Assembly: GCA_035315065.1 (NCBI GenBank)
Contig: DATFYM010000022.1
Location: 5,121-69,120 of the forward strand
Origin: DATFYM01 sp035315065
GTDB taxonomy: Bacteria; Acidobacteriota; Terriglobia; UBA7540
Reading direction: 5' to 3'
DNA length: 64,000 nt
Shown: positions 1-7,287 of the stretch, in pieces
Layout: each line of letters begins with the position of its first letter
Numbering within the stretch: the first letter of the stretch is position 1
The notes under the pieces: generated by a model
What the model was told of the DNA's origin: nothing
What the model saw: only the letters and a program-made list of their open reading frames with translations
Database searches by the model: none
Position numbers and translations under genes: made by a program

Positions 1-208
1 TTTGCCTTACTCTGCGGCTTTTCACCTCGCCATCGTCGCTGATGGTGTTTCGCGTGGCATCAAGGAGGTGTGCTCATGGGCGGGCAACAGAACGCGGTCG
101 ACCGGAGGGCCGCTCGAAGGTCGCCGGGGCAAGGTTAGTGGTGCCCGTGTAATTATGGACGCTCGGCCAAGAGCCGCAGAGCAAGGCACACTGCGCCTAA
201 CTCTGCCC
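1..208. repeat. MITE-like element, copy 1 (left end cut by window edge)
   Basis: This stretch matches the element at 1047-1274 over nearly its whole length. Its right end (176-208, GCAGAGCAAGGCACACTGCG onward) is the reverse complement, with few mismatches, of the left terminal repeat seen in copy 2. The first ~18 bases expected from copy 2 lie outside the window. No convincing gene is inside. The two copies are direct repeats that bracket the VapBC pair at 304-992. Confidence 0.8.
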
Positions 209-303
209 TACCCGCCTTTGTCAAAGCGAGCAAATGGCCGGTCGCCGATCGAGCCGGGGTCGCCCGCTGGGAAGCCGCGAGATTACTGAGTACTCGCGAC
301 GGG

Positions 304-729
304 CTAAGGTTTGTGCCCGGCCAATTGGTATGAGACCAGGCTGAGGCCGGGAATATCCTCGAAATCGTGACTGTTCCGGGTCAACAACCCGTAGGCGTGT
401 TGCAGGGCCTGACTGGCGAGCCAGAGGTCCTGCACGCGGTAACGATGCTGCCGGCCGGCCGCTTTAATCTGCGCGGCAAGGCTGCCGAAAATGCCTCCGG
501 TCGTGCCATCGATGTACAGCAGCGGCTTACGTTCAAGGCGCCGGAGGGCGGCCAACCGCTTCTGGCGAGTTCCTGGGTCGGGCGTGATTTCCGCGCCGAA
601 GCGCAACTCGGCGATGGTTACAGGCGAAATGAAGATTAGCTCACCCTGGGTCAGCGTCCCCACATCGGCGGGGGCGAGGACGCCCCGCTCCACGTCAATC
701 CACACGCATGTGTCTAACAAGAAGGCCAT
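304..729 (-). CDS. VapC-type PIN-domain toxin
   Basis: This 141-residue protein has the layout of a type II toxin endoribonuclease of the PIN family, which cleaves RNA using acidic residues that bind Mg2+. The expected residues are visible: D6 in LLDTCVWID, E41 in TIAELRFG, D101 in VQDLWLASQ, and the N119/D122 pair in TRNSHDFEDI. Length is typical of VapC. The gene starts inside the 3' end of its antitoxin (16-bp overlap), the usual translational coupling. The pair sits between two MITE-like repeats. The family call is strong; the RNA target cannot be told from sequence. Confidence 0.93.
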   Translation of the reverse strand: MAFLLDTCVWIDVERGVLAPADVGTLTQGELIFISPVTIAELRFGAEITPDPGTRQKRLAALRRLERKPLLYIDGTTGGIFGSLAAQIKAAGRQHRYRVQDLWLASQALQHAYGLLTRNSHDFEDIPGLSLVSYQLAGHKP

Positions 730-992
730 GGATCTCGAATGCCCTTATCCAGCCGACTTCCTCTCCACCGCCCCTTTCGGCTGTCCGCCTCCCAGGTGGC
801 GGCAGCGTTGTCCGGGAGGGTTCGATAGAGATCAGCCATCGCTTCCGTTGCGGTTTGTTGGGCCGGACCTGGGAGGAGTCGAGCAACCTGCTGGCGGTTC
901 CTTTCGATCACGATCTCCTCGCCCTCGATGGCCAACCGGTCCAATACCCGGCGCAGATTGCGCGCCAAGTCGGTTGCAGTAATAGTCTTCAA
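714..992 (-). CDS. Phd/YefM-type antitoxin of the VapC pair
   Basis: The 92-residue protein opens with MKTITATDLARNLRRVLDRL, the Phd/YefM DNA-binding fold (alternating T and hydrophobic residues, then 'ARNL..VLD'), followed by the 'GEEIVIERNRQQVARLLP' strand region. The C-terminal half is poorly conserved, as expected for a toxin-binding tail. The start is a TTG codon preceded by GAGGTG. It overlaps the toxin gene downstream. A palindrome lies just upstream (1009-1035), consistent with autoregulation. By family, antitoxin and toxin together repress their own promoter. Confidence 0.9.
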   Translation of the reverse strand: MKTITATDLARNLRRVLDRLAIEGEEIVIERNRQQVARLLPGPAQQTATEAMADLYRTLPDNAAATWEADSRKGRWRGSRLDKGIRDPWPSC

Positions 993-1008
993 TTATTCAC
1001 CTCAATGC

Positions 1009-1035
1009 GTAAAATACGACTCAATCAGATTTTAC
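1009..1035 (-). promoter_or_regulatory. candidate autoregulatory operator of the Phd/VapC pair
   Basis: A dyad with perfect 7-bp arms, GTAAAAT (1009-1015) and ATTTTAC (1029-1035), lies 17 bases upstream of the antitoxin start. This is where Phd-family repressors bind. The assignment is inference from position and symmetry. Confidence 0.45.
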
Positions 1036-1046
1036 CACAGGCGGTA

Positions 1047-1274
1047 GCGCAGAGTCAGGCGCAGTTTGCCTTACTCTGCGGCTTTCCACCTTGCCGTCGT
1101 TGCTGAAGGCGTTTCGCATGGCACCAAAAAGGTGTGTGCTCATGGGCGGCCAACGGAACGCGGTCGACCGAAGTACCGCTTGGGGTCGTCGGCGCACGGT
1201 TAGTGGTGCCCGTGTAATCGTTGACGCTCGACCAAGAACCGCAGAAGTAACGCAAACTGCGCCCAACTCTGCGC
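1047..1274. repeat. MITE-like element, copy 2 (complete, with terminal inverted repeats)
   Basis: This 228-bp element has near-perfect ~33-bp terminal inverted repeats: it begins GCGCAGAGTCAGGCGCAGTT and ends with the complement, ...AACTGCGCCCAACTCTGCGC. It has no transposase and no convincing ORF. Copy 1 lies at 1-208 in the same orientation. The size and ends are those of a non-autonomous transposable element. No clear target-site duplication was found by eye. Confidence 0.8.
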
Positions 1275-1437
1275 TTGCTCCATCGGCGCTACGCGCTGCT
1301 CACCGACTTTCCTCTAGCTAACAGGCACGTTCGCGGGTAAAATTACAGGCTTGTGCTGATATCCTGGAACCACAACCGTCGTGGGTGTATCGGTCCTGGT
1401 TCCCTTATGCATAGGGACCAGTCAAAACAGAGGGAAA

Positions 1438-2472
1438 ATGTCAAGCTACGCGTTCTGGAACAATAAGGGTGGTGTGGGGAAAAGTTTCCTATGCTTCATC
1501 TCGGCTTGCGAGTACGCGCACCGCCACCCCGAGACTGACGTGTACGTGATTGATCTGTGCCCGCAAGCAAATCTTTCTGAAACCTTGCTGGCGGGGCATG
1601 TGACGAGAGCTAGCGTGATCAACAAGCTCACGCGCAAGAGCCCCCGCGCGACCGTCGCCGGATATATCGAAGCGCGCCTAAGTTCTCCTTTCAAGCAGTT
1701 GGCTGACGTCAGTCCATATTTGACAGTTCCCCGACAGACTAATTCGGCTATTCCAGCAAACCTCAAGCTTGTCTGCGGCGACAATCTGCTTGAGATTCTA
1801 TCTGAGGCGATCCGACAAACCTCGCAGCTTTCGATACCGACAGATGCGTGGAGGCAGGTCATAACCTGGATAAAAGACTTGGCCGCCAAGTTGAGGGACA
1901 TGAGTGGGGAACGAGGTACCATGTTCGTCATCGACTGCAACCCGAGCTTTGCGATTTACACCCAACTGGCGCTCGTGGCTGCCGACTTCGTTGTGGTCCC
2001 TTTCACAGCAGACGACAGTTCGCGACGTGCAGTTGAGAATGTGGTTGCCCTGCTCTACGGAATCGGTGACAGGGACACCGCCGTATATGCCCGGATCAGC
2101 TTCTCGAAACGAGCTAAGGAAGAGGGTGTCGACAGTCCACGCCTGCATACCTTTGTAAGCAATCGTCAGACGCTCTATGAGGGGAAGCCCAGCAAGGCAT
2201 TTGAGGCAGTCAGCCGAGTGATCAAGGATACAGTCGACGAGATTTATGCTAAGCACCGGACGATCTTTGCGAGTTCTCGGCAGAAGCCAAGTGAGGGATT
2301 CCTCGAGGTTCCCGACTACCACAGCGCATCAATTGTCGCTGCGATGACGGGCACGCCTCTACATGCCTTAAAAGCGGGCCCGCGTGACCTTGGCGGGGAA
2401 CGCATTCAAATAAATCCGGGTCCGCTCAAAAATTACCGCTCGGCTTTGGAAAGCGTCGTCGACTGCTTTTGA
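1438..2472 (+). CDS. ParA/MinD-like P-loop ATPase
   Basis: The 344-residue protein has the deviant Walker A motif NNKGGVGKS (residues 8-16), a Walker A' D-x-x-x-x-x-N (DLCPQAN, 39-45) and a Walker B strand MFVIDCNPSF with D166. These define the SIMIBI ParA/Soj class. I chose ATG 1438 because AGAGGG precedes it and the P-loop must lie near the N terminus; an earlier in-frame GTG at 1381 would add 19 unlikely residues. No parB or parS is nearby. Instead the stop is 9 bp before a HEPN-domain gene, so the two are probably one operon. The C-terminal ~120 residues do not match a plain ParA. The role is unknown; regulation of the HEPN partner is my inference. Confidence 0.85.
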   Translation: MSSYAFWNNKGGVGKSFLCFISACEYAHRHPETDVYVIDLCPQANLSETLLAGHVTRASVINKLTRKSPRATVAGYIEARLSSPFKQLADVSPYLTVPRQTNSAIPANLKLVCGDNLLEILSEAIRQTSQLSIPTDAWRQVITWIKDLAAKLRDMSGERGTMFVIDCNPSFAIYTQLALVAADFVVVPFTADDSSRRAVENVVALLYGIGDRDTAVYARISFSKRAKEEGVDSPRLHTFVSNRQTLYEGKPSKAFEAVSRVIKDTVDEIYAKHRTIFASSRQKPSEGFLEVPDYHSASIVAAMTGTPLHALKAGPRDLGGERIQINPGPLKNYRSALESVVDCF

Positions 2473-2481
2473 GGTCTATGC

Positions 2482-3081
2482 GTGCCTTCAGCAGCGGCAG
2501 TCAAGTTCCAGGCAGCTCTTGAGCGTGCCGTAGTCCTGCACACGATTGCCGGTGACCGAAGGCTGCGCCCACAAACCCGCGACGATCGCGAGGCTCTCTG
2601 CCATGCGGCCCTTGCAGCCCTTGTCGGAGCTTGGAACGCATACTTGGGAAACCTGGTGACGAATTTCTTGGCCGCGATTGCTAGGCCGATGGATGTTCGC
2701 TTTCATGCGTTGCACACCGTCGTGAACAACCTTGCAGATCCCGCCCTGTCCCGATTCAACACGCCGAACGCGGAGAATTCCCGTACTCTTTTGGTTTCGT
2801 GTACCGGATATGATCCGATCAATGATTGGATATGGCCAAGCCGTCATATGGGAGGTCCGCAGGTCCGTGAGCGCTTGAACCAGATCCTGCAGGTTCGCCA
2901 TAGCTTTGCCCACGGTTTTCCAATACCCGCGTATCCGTGGACCCAGACTTCCACGGGCCGGGTCACATTGACTAAGGAAGCAGTGAAGATGACCACGGCT
3001 TTCTTCAGCAGCCTGGTTCGGCGCACGGATCGCGGACTTCTGCAGCACTTGCGAAGTGTCTATTCTCTATCCCCGTGGTAG
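2482..3081 (+). CDS. small HEPN-domain protein (putative RNase) paired with ParA-like ATPase
   Basis: The product is 199 residues and starts at GTG 2482. Near the C terminus is the HEPN signature R-x4-H: R139-H-S-F-A-H144, in the context QVRHSFAHGFPIPAYPW. This resembles the RiboL-PSP/MAE_28990 branch of HEPN proteins, many of which are metal-independent RNases in defence or toxin-antitoxin modules. The N-terminal half is mostly helical and includes AALVGAWNAYLGNLVTNF. It follows the ParA-like gene by 9 bp on the same strand. The HEPN call rests on the motif and its setting, not on an alignment. Confidence 0.6.
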   Translation: MPSAAAVKFQAALERAVVLHTIAGDRRLRPQTRDDREALCHAALAALVGAWNAYLGNLVTNFLAAIARPMDVRFHALHTVVNNLADPALSRFNTPNAENSRTLLVSCTGYDPINDWIWPSRHMGGPQVRERLNQILQVRHSFAHGFPIPAYPWTQTSTGRVTLTKEAVKMTTAFFSSLVRRTDRGLLQHLRSVYSLSPW

Positions 3082-3399
3082 ACAGGCCCGGGCCGCGACG
3101 CAGGTGCGAAGGCCGCCGCTCCGCTCTCAAAGGGCACTTTTAGCCAGCGCTAGCGGACCGTGGGGTGAAGTTGGTGTTCGTCAAAGTTCGTCAAAGAAAG
3201 CGGAAACCGGGACCTTCTCATCTCAATCAAGTGCCGGCAAAGGATGGCGACCCCCGAGGTTCCCCAAGGGCATGGTGTTTCTGCTCGTTGCTCATGTGAC
3301 GGCGGGACACTCCATTTTGAACATGAAACAAGCAGGCTCCGAAAATCGTCCCGGAATTCGGCTTAGAGCACTGCGTAGTTATCAGACGACGTGCCAGGC
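3082..3399. other. intergenic region, no gene recognised
   Basis: This is the convergent space between the HEPN gene and the HD-domain gene. Open frames here have no recognisable composition. A short tandem GTTCGTCAAAGTTCGTCAAA is present near 3177. No strong terminator hairpin was seen. Confidence 0.5.
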
Positions 3400-3960
3400 T
3401 TAGCACTTGGGAGATCTCAGGGCCTGCCACCATTCATCGGGCGATACTTTTCTTACTGCTTCAAGTAGTTTCCGCGATGAATCGCAGTTGACCTTTTCGT
3501 GGGTTCGCAGCATGTCGAGGAATGCGCCCGCCTCGTATTCTCTCGCTTGAATTTCACACTCAATTACATCGGCGTCCTTTGCGATCCGAGCTTCGAGCGA
3601 TTGACGAAGGCAAAATTCGTGAAGTAACTCTCGAATCTGCCTGCCGCCAGGAACATCATTATCAAACTGCGACTCAATCGCGTCGTGCTCGGCCTGACGG
3701 CCGTTTCCCAGAGCAAGCCTCGCGAGTCCATCTGCGTCCCCGGTGCGAGCCTCGCCTGCATCGTGGAAAAGAGCCATCGATGCTGTCCTCTCGGGGTTAG
3801 CGCCCTCCAGGACTGCTAGGAAATACGCGATAAACGCTGTCCTACAGGTGTGCTCGGCCACTGACTCTACTCTTTGGTGTACCCGAGCCATACTCCAGCC
3901 CGATCGCTCGATTCGCTTGAGCCTTCCAAGTTCAAAGAGTAGGTTCGCCAGTTTTCTCAT
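3400..3960 (-). CDS. HD-domain hydrolase, YfbR/HDDC2-like
   Basis: The 186-residue protein shows the HD-superfamily metal ligands in order: H37 in SVAEHT, H66-D67 in ALFHDAGEARTGD, and D131 in AKDADVIE. Spacing and the motifs 'VAEH' and 'FHDAxEaxTGD' match YfbR (5'-deoxynucleotidase) and eukaryotic HDDC2. The likely reaction is hydrolysis of deoxynucleoside monophosphates in the cytoplasm. It lies 64 bp downstream of an XRE regulator on the same strand. Nucleotide-depleting HD enzymes occur in phage-defence islands, but a housekeeping role is equally possible. Confidence 0.85.
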   Translation of the reverse strand: MRKLANLLFELGRLKRIERSGWSMARVHQRVESVAEHTCRTAFIAYFLAVLEGANPERTASMALFHDAGEARTGDADGLARLALGNGRQAEHDAIESQFDNDVPGGRQIRELLHEFCLRQSLEARIAKDADVIECEIQAREYEAGAFLDMLRTHEKVNCDSSRKLLEAVRKVSPDEWWQALRSPKC

Positions 3961-4024
3961 TTTGTCCGCCTTTCTGCACCAGTGTTTTCCCTAACGCTTC
4001 TCTACGAGCGAGAAGCGCGCATCG

Positions 4025-4996
4025 CTACCGGAACAGGTCCCGCTCAACTGCTCGCGGATGCTTACGTAGTGCCGCTCTGATTACTTGCTCCAGGCGCTTG
4101 ATCTCATTCAGCACCTCCTTCGACGAATGCTCGCATTGCAAGAGCGTTCGAAGCTTAGCCTTAGCCCCCGCGTCTTGATATAGGCGGAAAATCAGGCCGT
4201 CGTTTCTGAGGGTCATTTGTCTCAACACCCACGGTATGTACGCAGCCAAAGGGGCGTACTTTCTCTTATCGAGGTTCGCGAACTGATTGAGAAGATTATC
4301 CGCTGCCGCGAACAGAGTCCCGTAATATGTCTCGTGGTCCTGGCAATGTACCTCCGTTAATTCGTCGCGCCGTCTAGACTCGGCCTCTTCGATTGAGTAG
4401 ATATGTGAATTGATGCGGTCGAGAGCGTCGGACTCAGACACCATCGTGTTTTGGGCCTCGCCAATGATACGTGCGCGAACTAGAAGCGGAGATGACTCAA
4501 ACAGCCGATTGAGGTCTTTCATATCCTTGGAAGGGCTGTCAGAAAGAAAACGATAAGCATGATAGGTGGCAATCCGAATCAGACCCTCTTGCGCTTGGGA
4601 CCTGGTAGAAACATCCTTCAAGATCATCGAGCTAATGAACACGCGCGCGCGGTCGCGAGCGTTTGATGAGAACTCGTCTAGCTTAGTCCAGACTTCTTCC
4701 AGAAGCCTTCTGTCGTCTTTGCTGAACTTGACTAGTCCCAGGGCCTTGCGAACTTGAGAAATCGACGCGAGGCTGGAAAAGCGATCGACAAGGTTGTCGA
4801 CAAGGTCGTTCCTATTGTGGTCAAAGGCCGGCTGGCCAAGAAAGCTGGCCAATTTCTGGATCGTTTCATACCTGGGGTCTGTGTCTAGGCCATTCCAAAG
4901 CCTAGAAACAACACTGAGGTCAAGACCGGAACCCTGAGCGATTTGCGTCTTCGTTCTTCCGGATTTCTGTAACCAATCTTTCACTCCCCGCCCCAT
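4025..4996 (-). CDS. XRE-family helix-turn-helix protein with long C-terminal domain
   Basis: The N terminus (about residues 5-60) is a Cro/CI-type helix-turn-helix: VKDWLQKSGRTKTQIAQGSG followed by LSVVSRLWNG and YETIQKLASFLG. The remaining ~260 residues are predominantly charged and helical, and I do not recognise them. I chose ATG 4996 because the HTH starts within a few residues of it; the open frame continues to 5272, but that part has no protein-like character. Total is 323 residues. It probably forms an operon with the HD hydrolase. AT content is higher than in the flanking housekeeping genes, suggesting acquired DNA. Confidence 0.75.
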   Translation of the reverse strand: MGRGVKDWLQKSGRTKTQIAQGSGLDLSVVSRLWNGLDTDPRYETIQKLASFLGQPAFDHNRNDLVDNLVDRFSSLASISQVRKALGLVKFSKDDRRLLEEVWTKLDEFSSNARDRARVFISSMILKDVSTRSQAQEGLIRIATYHAYRFLSDSPSKDMKDLNRLFESSPLLVRARIIGEAQNTMVSESDALDRINSHIYSIEEAESRRRDELTEVHCQDHETYYGTLFAAADNLLNQFANLDKRKYAPLAAYIPWVLRQMTLRNDGLIFRLYQDAGAKAKLRTLLQCEHSSKEVLNEIKRLEQVIRAALRKHPRAVERDLFR

Positions 4997-5902
4997 TCTG
5001 CAGCCTCCATCGCGACTCAGTATGCCACAAGAGGCGTGGCATGGCACTTGCCAGTTGGCAATGTTTTTGGGCTGCGAAGAAACAGGTCCAGCCGCTTGCA
5101 GGTCTGCAGGTAGAGCTAAGGGACAAGAAGCAAGGTCTGTGATTTGCCGGGGCACAATTGACCCCTCACCCCCACCGATTAAGGATAGAGGGTGCGCGAG
5201 CGAGTCGGACATTGATTCGCAAGACTTGCCGTGGCCCCGAAGATTTTGCGCGCCCGAGGCGAGAAGGCTCATTCAGCAGGAAGTTTGGACGTCGTCAACA
5301 CATGAACGGATCATTCAACAATAGGGCCAGGGGGAGGCCGAGGTCAATTGGACGAAGCGCCTCCACTGAGAACACTTGCCGCAAGGTGGCTGGATGGGTT
5401 GAAGTTCAAACAAGCTTCGGCACCAAGAATCAGGCTGATCGGATGTCTCTGGAGCTCACTCGCCAATCCTTGACGACAGGCGCCAATGTCCATTTGAAGA
5501 GTTCGACCTTTCGATGGAACCCCTCGTGGGGATCCCCGCCCAGCCAAGCCACGTACGTCAGGGGAATCATCATCGTTGATCAATGGACCCTAAGCACGAT
5601 GATACCGCTGCGGGATCTGTCGAGGGTATTGGATTGGATCGAATTGCATCATCCGGACAAAATTCCGTGCGTGCAATCGTCCCCGGTGTCTGTAAATGCG
5701 AAATTCTCCGCCTGGTACGCACGGACGATCACGGCAAACCGCTCAGCAAAGCAGCCACCTCATGCGGCCTGACCCAACACGACCAGGAAGCGCACGGTTG
5801 GTTTGAAACGCTCCGGCTCCCGGGTGTTGCCGATTATCGAAACAAGCGAGTATCGGGCGATTCGAAGTCCGAGCCGCTCCCCCTTGCGAGGGGCAACTGT
5901 AA
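4997..5902. other. 906-bp stretch without a recognisable gene
   Basis: Several frames stay open here on the + strand (for example 5302-5772), but their products are rich in R, S and T, lack motifs and have no clear ribosome-binding sites. No hairpin repeats of the kind common elsewhere in the window are present. It may be decayed sequence upstream of the restriction-enzyme remnant. Confidence 0.4.
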
Positions 5903-6214
5903 TCATCTCCGTCTTCGGGATCTGCTTGCAGGAATACTGATCTCGCTGATCAGCCGGCTGCGGAACTCATTCCAATCCTCGCCGGTTCGGGCCAGGACTT
6001 CGGCGACATCGAACCACAAGGTTGTGGTTCGGGATTCCGCCTTAAGCTTGGCCATGTCGAGGCCCTTCTTGGAGATAATCGTCCAGAAGTCGCGAAAGCC
6101 CTTGCCCTTGGCTTTAGTGTGTGACTTTTCGGCTTCCCCGGCGCGGTTGTACGCGTTGCTGACATCGGTTCCGCCCTTCACTTCGATCGCAACTTGGTTG
6201 TGAGTTTTCGCTTA
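5903..6214 (-). pseudogene. C-terminal remnant of an XcyI-like type II restriction endonuclease
   Basis: Translating the minus strand from 6214 gives AKTHNQVAIEVKGGTDVSNA, then RAGEAEKSHTKAKGKGFRDF and a ~50-residue tail ending at 5903. 'VAIEVKGG' is a PD-(D/E)XK half-motif (E-x-K), and the surrounding pattern recalls the C-terminal part of the XcyI family, which cuts CCCGGG. An in-frame stop lies immediately upstream, and the N-terminal two-thirds, including the first catalytic acidic residue, are missing. An SPPY-class methyltransferase lies 1 kb away on the same strand, which fits a broken RM system. The family name is recognition from memory, so moderate confidence. Confidence 0.6.
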
Positions 6215-6281
6215 CCACCTCGCGCACACTCACGGCTGGCTGACGGCGAGCGTCGCTCTCCGATTCACCGCGAGGCCGCAG

Positions 6282-6587
6282 TCAAGCGCTTTTCCTGATC
6301 TCCTCCACCATCGCTTTGCGGAGCAGCCGATTCAGCCTCGTCTGGTAGCCTTTCCCCTGCCGGCGGAGCCAAGCCACCACGTCGGCGTCCAAGCGCACCG
6401 TGAGCTGCTGTTTCACCGGCCGATAAAAAGGATTGCGGACGGCGTTTTTCCAGAAGCTCTCGGTGAGCGGTGGAATCTCGGAAAAGTCGATTTCCGAATC
6501 AGGCCGCTCCGCAAGCCGGGCCAGCTTGCGCTTGCGGGCGGGCGTCATCGGACTATCAGCCAGCGTTCTGCGCACGAGTCTGCTCAT
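6282..6587 (-). CDS. brnA: BrnA family antitoxin
   Basis: This 101-residue protein has the BrnA layout. A charged N-terminal segment contains the 'DFSEIPPLTESFWKNA' toxin-binding stretch, and the C-terminal ribbon-helix-helix-like region is KQQLTVRLDADVVAWLRRQG followed by YQTRLNRLLRKAM. It overlaps the 3' end of brnT by 32 bp. BrnA dimers bind DNA and repress the brnTA promoter with BrnT as corepressor. Confidence 0.93.
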   Translation of the reverse strand: MSRLVRRTLADSPMTPARKRKLARLAERPDSEIDFSEIPPLTESFWKNAVRNPFYRPVKQQLTVRLDADVVAWLRRQGKGYQTRLNRLLRKAMVEEIRKSA

Positions 6588-6861
6588 AACGTGTTCGCTC
6601 CTTCCGGGTGGCTGGGCGTGCCGAGATCAGGCGGATGACCTCGCCCTCGCCTTCTTCTCGGACCGTGTGGGCCACGAGCACGACAGCCGCTTCTCCAGCC
6701 AGACCGACCGCCTGCCAGCGGAGCTCCCCGGCTTCGTCTGTGCGGTCCTGCTCGAACAAGGCGTGGGGATCCTCGAAGACGTGCATAGCGTCTTCGAAGC
6801 TGACGCCGTGTTTCCGCAGGTTGTTCCGCGCTTTCACGGAGTCCCACTCGAACCGAATCAT
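6556..6861 (-). CDS. brnT: BrnT family ribonuclease toxin
   Basis: The protein (101 residues from ATG 6861) opens IRFEWDSVKARNNLRKHGVS and continues FEDAMHVFEDP, the diagnostic BrnT start. It ends in the conserved 'RLISARPATRKERTRYE' strand-helix. BrnT is a RelE-fold mRNA interferase. A GTG at 6867 is an alternative start. A TATACT hexamer (6871-6876, minus strand) lies about ten bases upstream of the ATG, so any leader would be extremely short. The pair sits inside the decayed restriction-modification locus, between ORF6N and the nuclease remnant. Confidence 0.92.
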   Translation of the reverse strand: MIRFEWDSVKARNNLRKHGVSFEDAMHVFEDPHALFEQDRTDEAGELRWQAVGLAGEAAVVLVAHTVREEGEGEVIRLISARPATRKERTRYEQTRAQNAG

Positions 6862-6942
6862 CTCCACAGAAGTATAACGCCAATTCTGTAGCTACGTCTA
6901 CGGTAGCAGGCGAGGGTGTTTACCTGGACGGCTCGGGGCTGT

Positions 6943-7278
6943 TCAGGTGTTCAGGATACGCGAAAGCATGGCGACGCCTTCCTGGGTAAAGGCGTACGGC
7001 AGATAACGGCGACCGCCCCGGCCTTTGTTTGAGGTTTCAATCTGAAACCTCAAAGCGCCGGCCTCCTCCTTCGTGAGTTGGAACATGAAGTCTACGGGAA
7101 AGCGGTCCAGGTTGCGCCGGACCGCCAGATTCAGGGATTTGGTTGGCACTTGGTAGAGATCCGCGAGGTCGCTGTCGAGCATGACCTTGTGATCATGGAT
7201 CAGGTAAATGCGTCGCTCGATGACATCGATCAGCACGGGGAGCGTGGGAGGCAGGGGTGGGGTCTTGGATTTCTTCAT
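6943..7278 (-). pseudogene. ORF6N-domain protein, C-terminally truncated
   Basis: The 111 residues contain an ORF6N domain: LIDVIERRIYLIHDHKVMLD, 'SDLADLYQVPTKSLNLAVRRN', 'FQLTKEEAGALRFQ' and 'YAFTQEGVAMLSRIL'. Phage- and plasmid-derived ORF6N proteins usually continue for 50 to 200 more residues after the 'MLS.VL' helix. Here a stop follows at once (RILNT). The start is 10 bp downstream of the methyltransferase stop, so it is probably cotranscribed with it. It could still be expressed as a lone DNA-binding domain. Confidence 0.75.
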
Positions 7279-7287
7279 GGGATGGGA

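Noticed and set aside
1055..1255. A small minus-strand ORF within the MITE-like element
   Set aside because: It is not preserved in the homologous copy at 1-208, so coding selection is unlikely.
3056..3433. Short frames after the HEPN gene
   Set aside because: They overlap real gene ends and lack protein-like composition or start signals.
5158..6203. Two + strand frames (5158-5772 and 5583-6203) as possible genes
   Set aside because: No motifs, no ribosome-binding sites, overlapping each other and the restriction-enzyme remnant on the other strand; composition is that of non-coding DNA.
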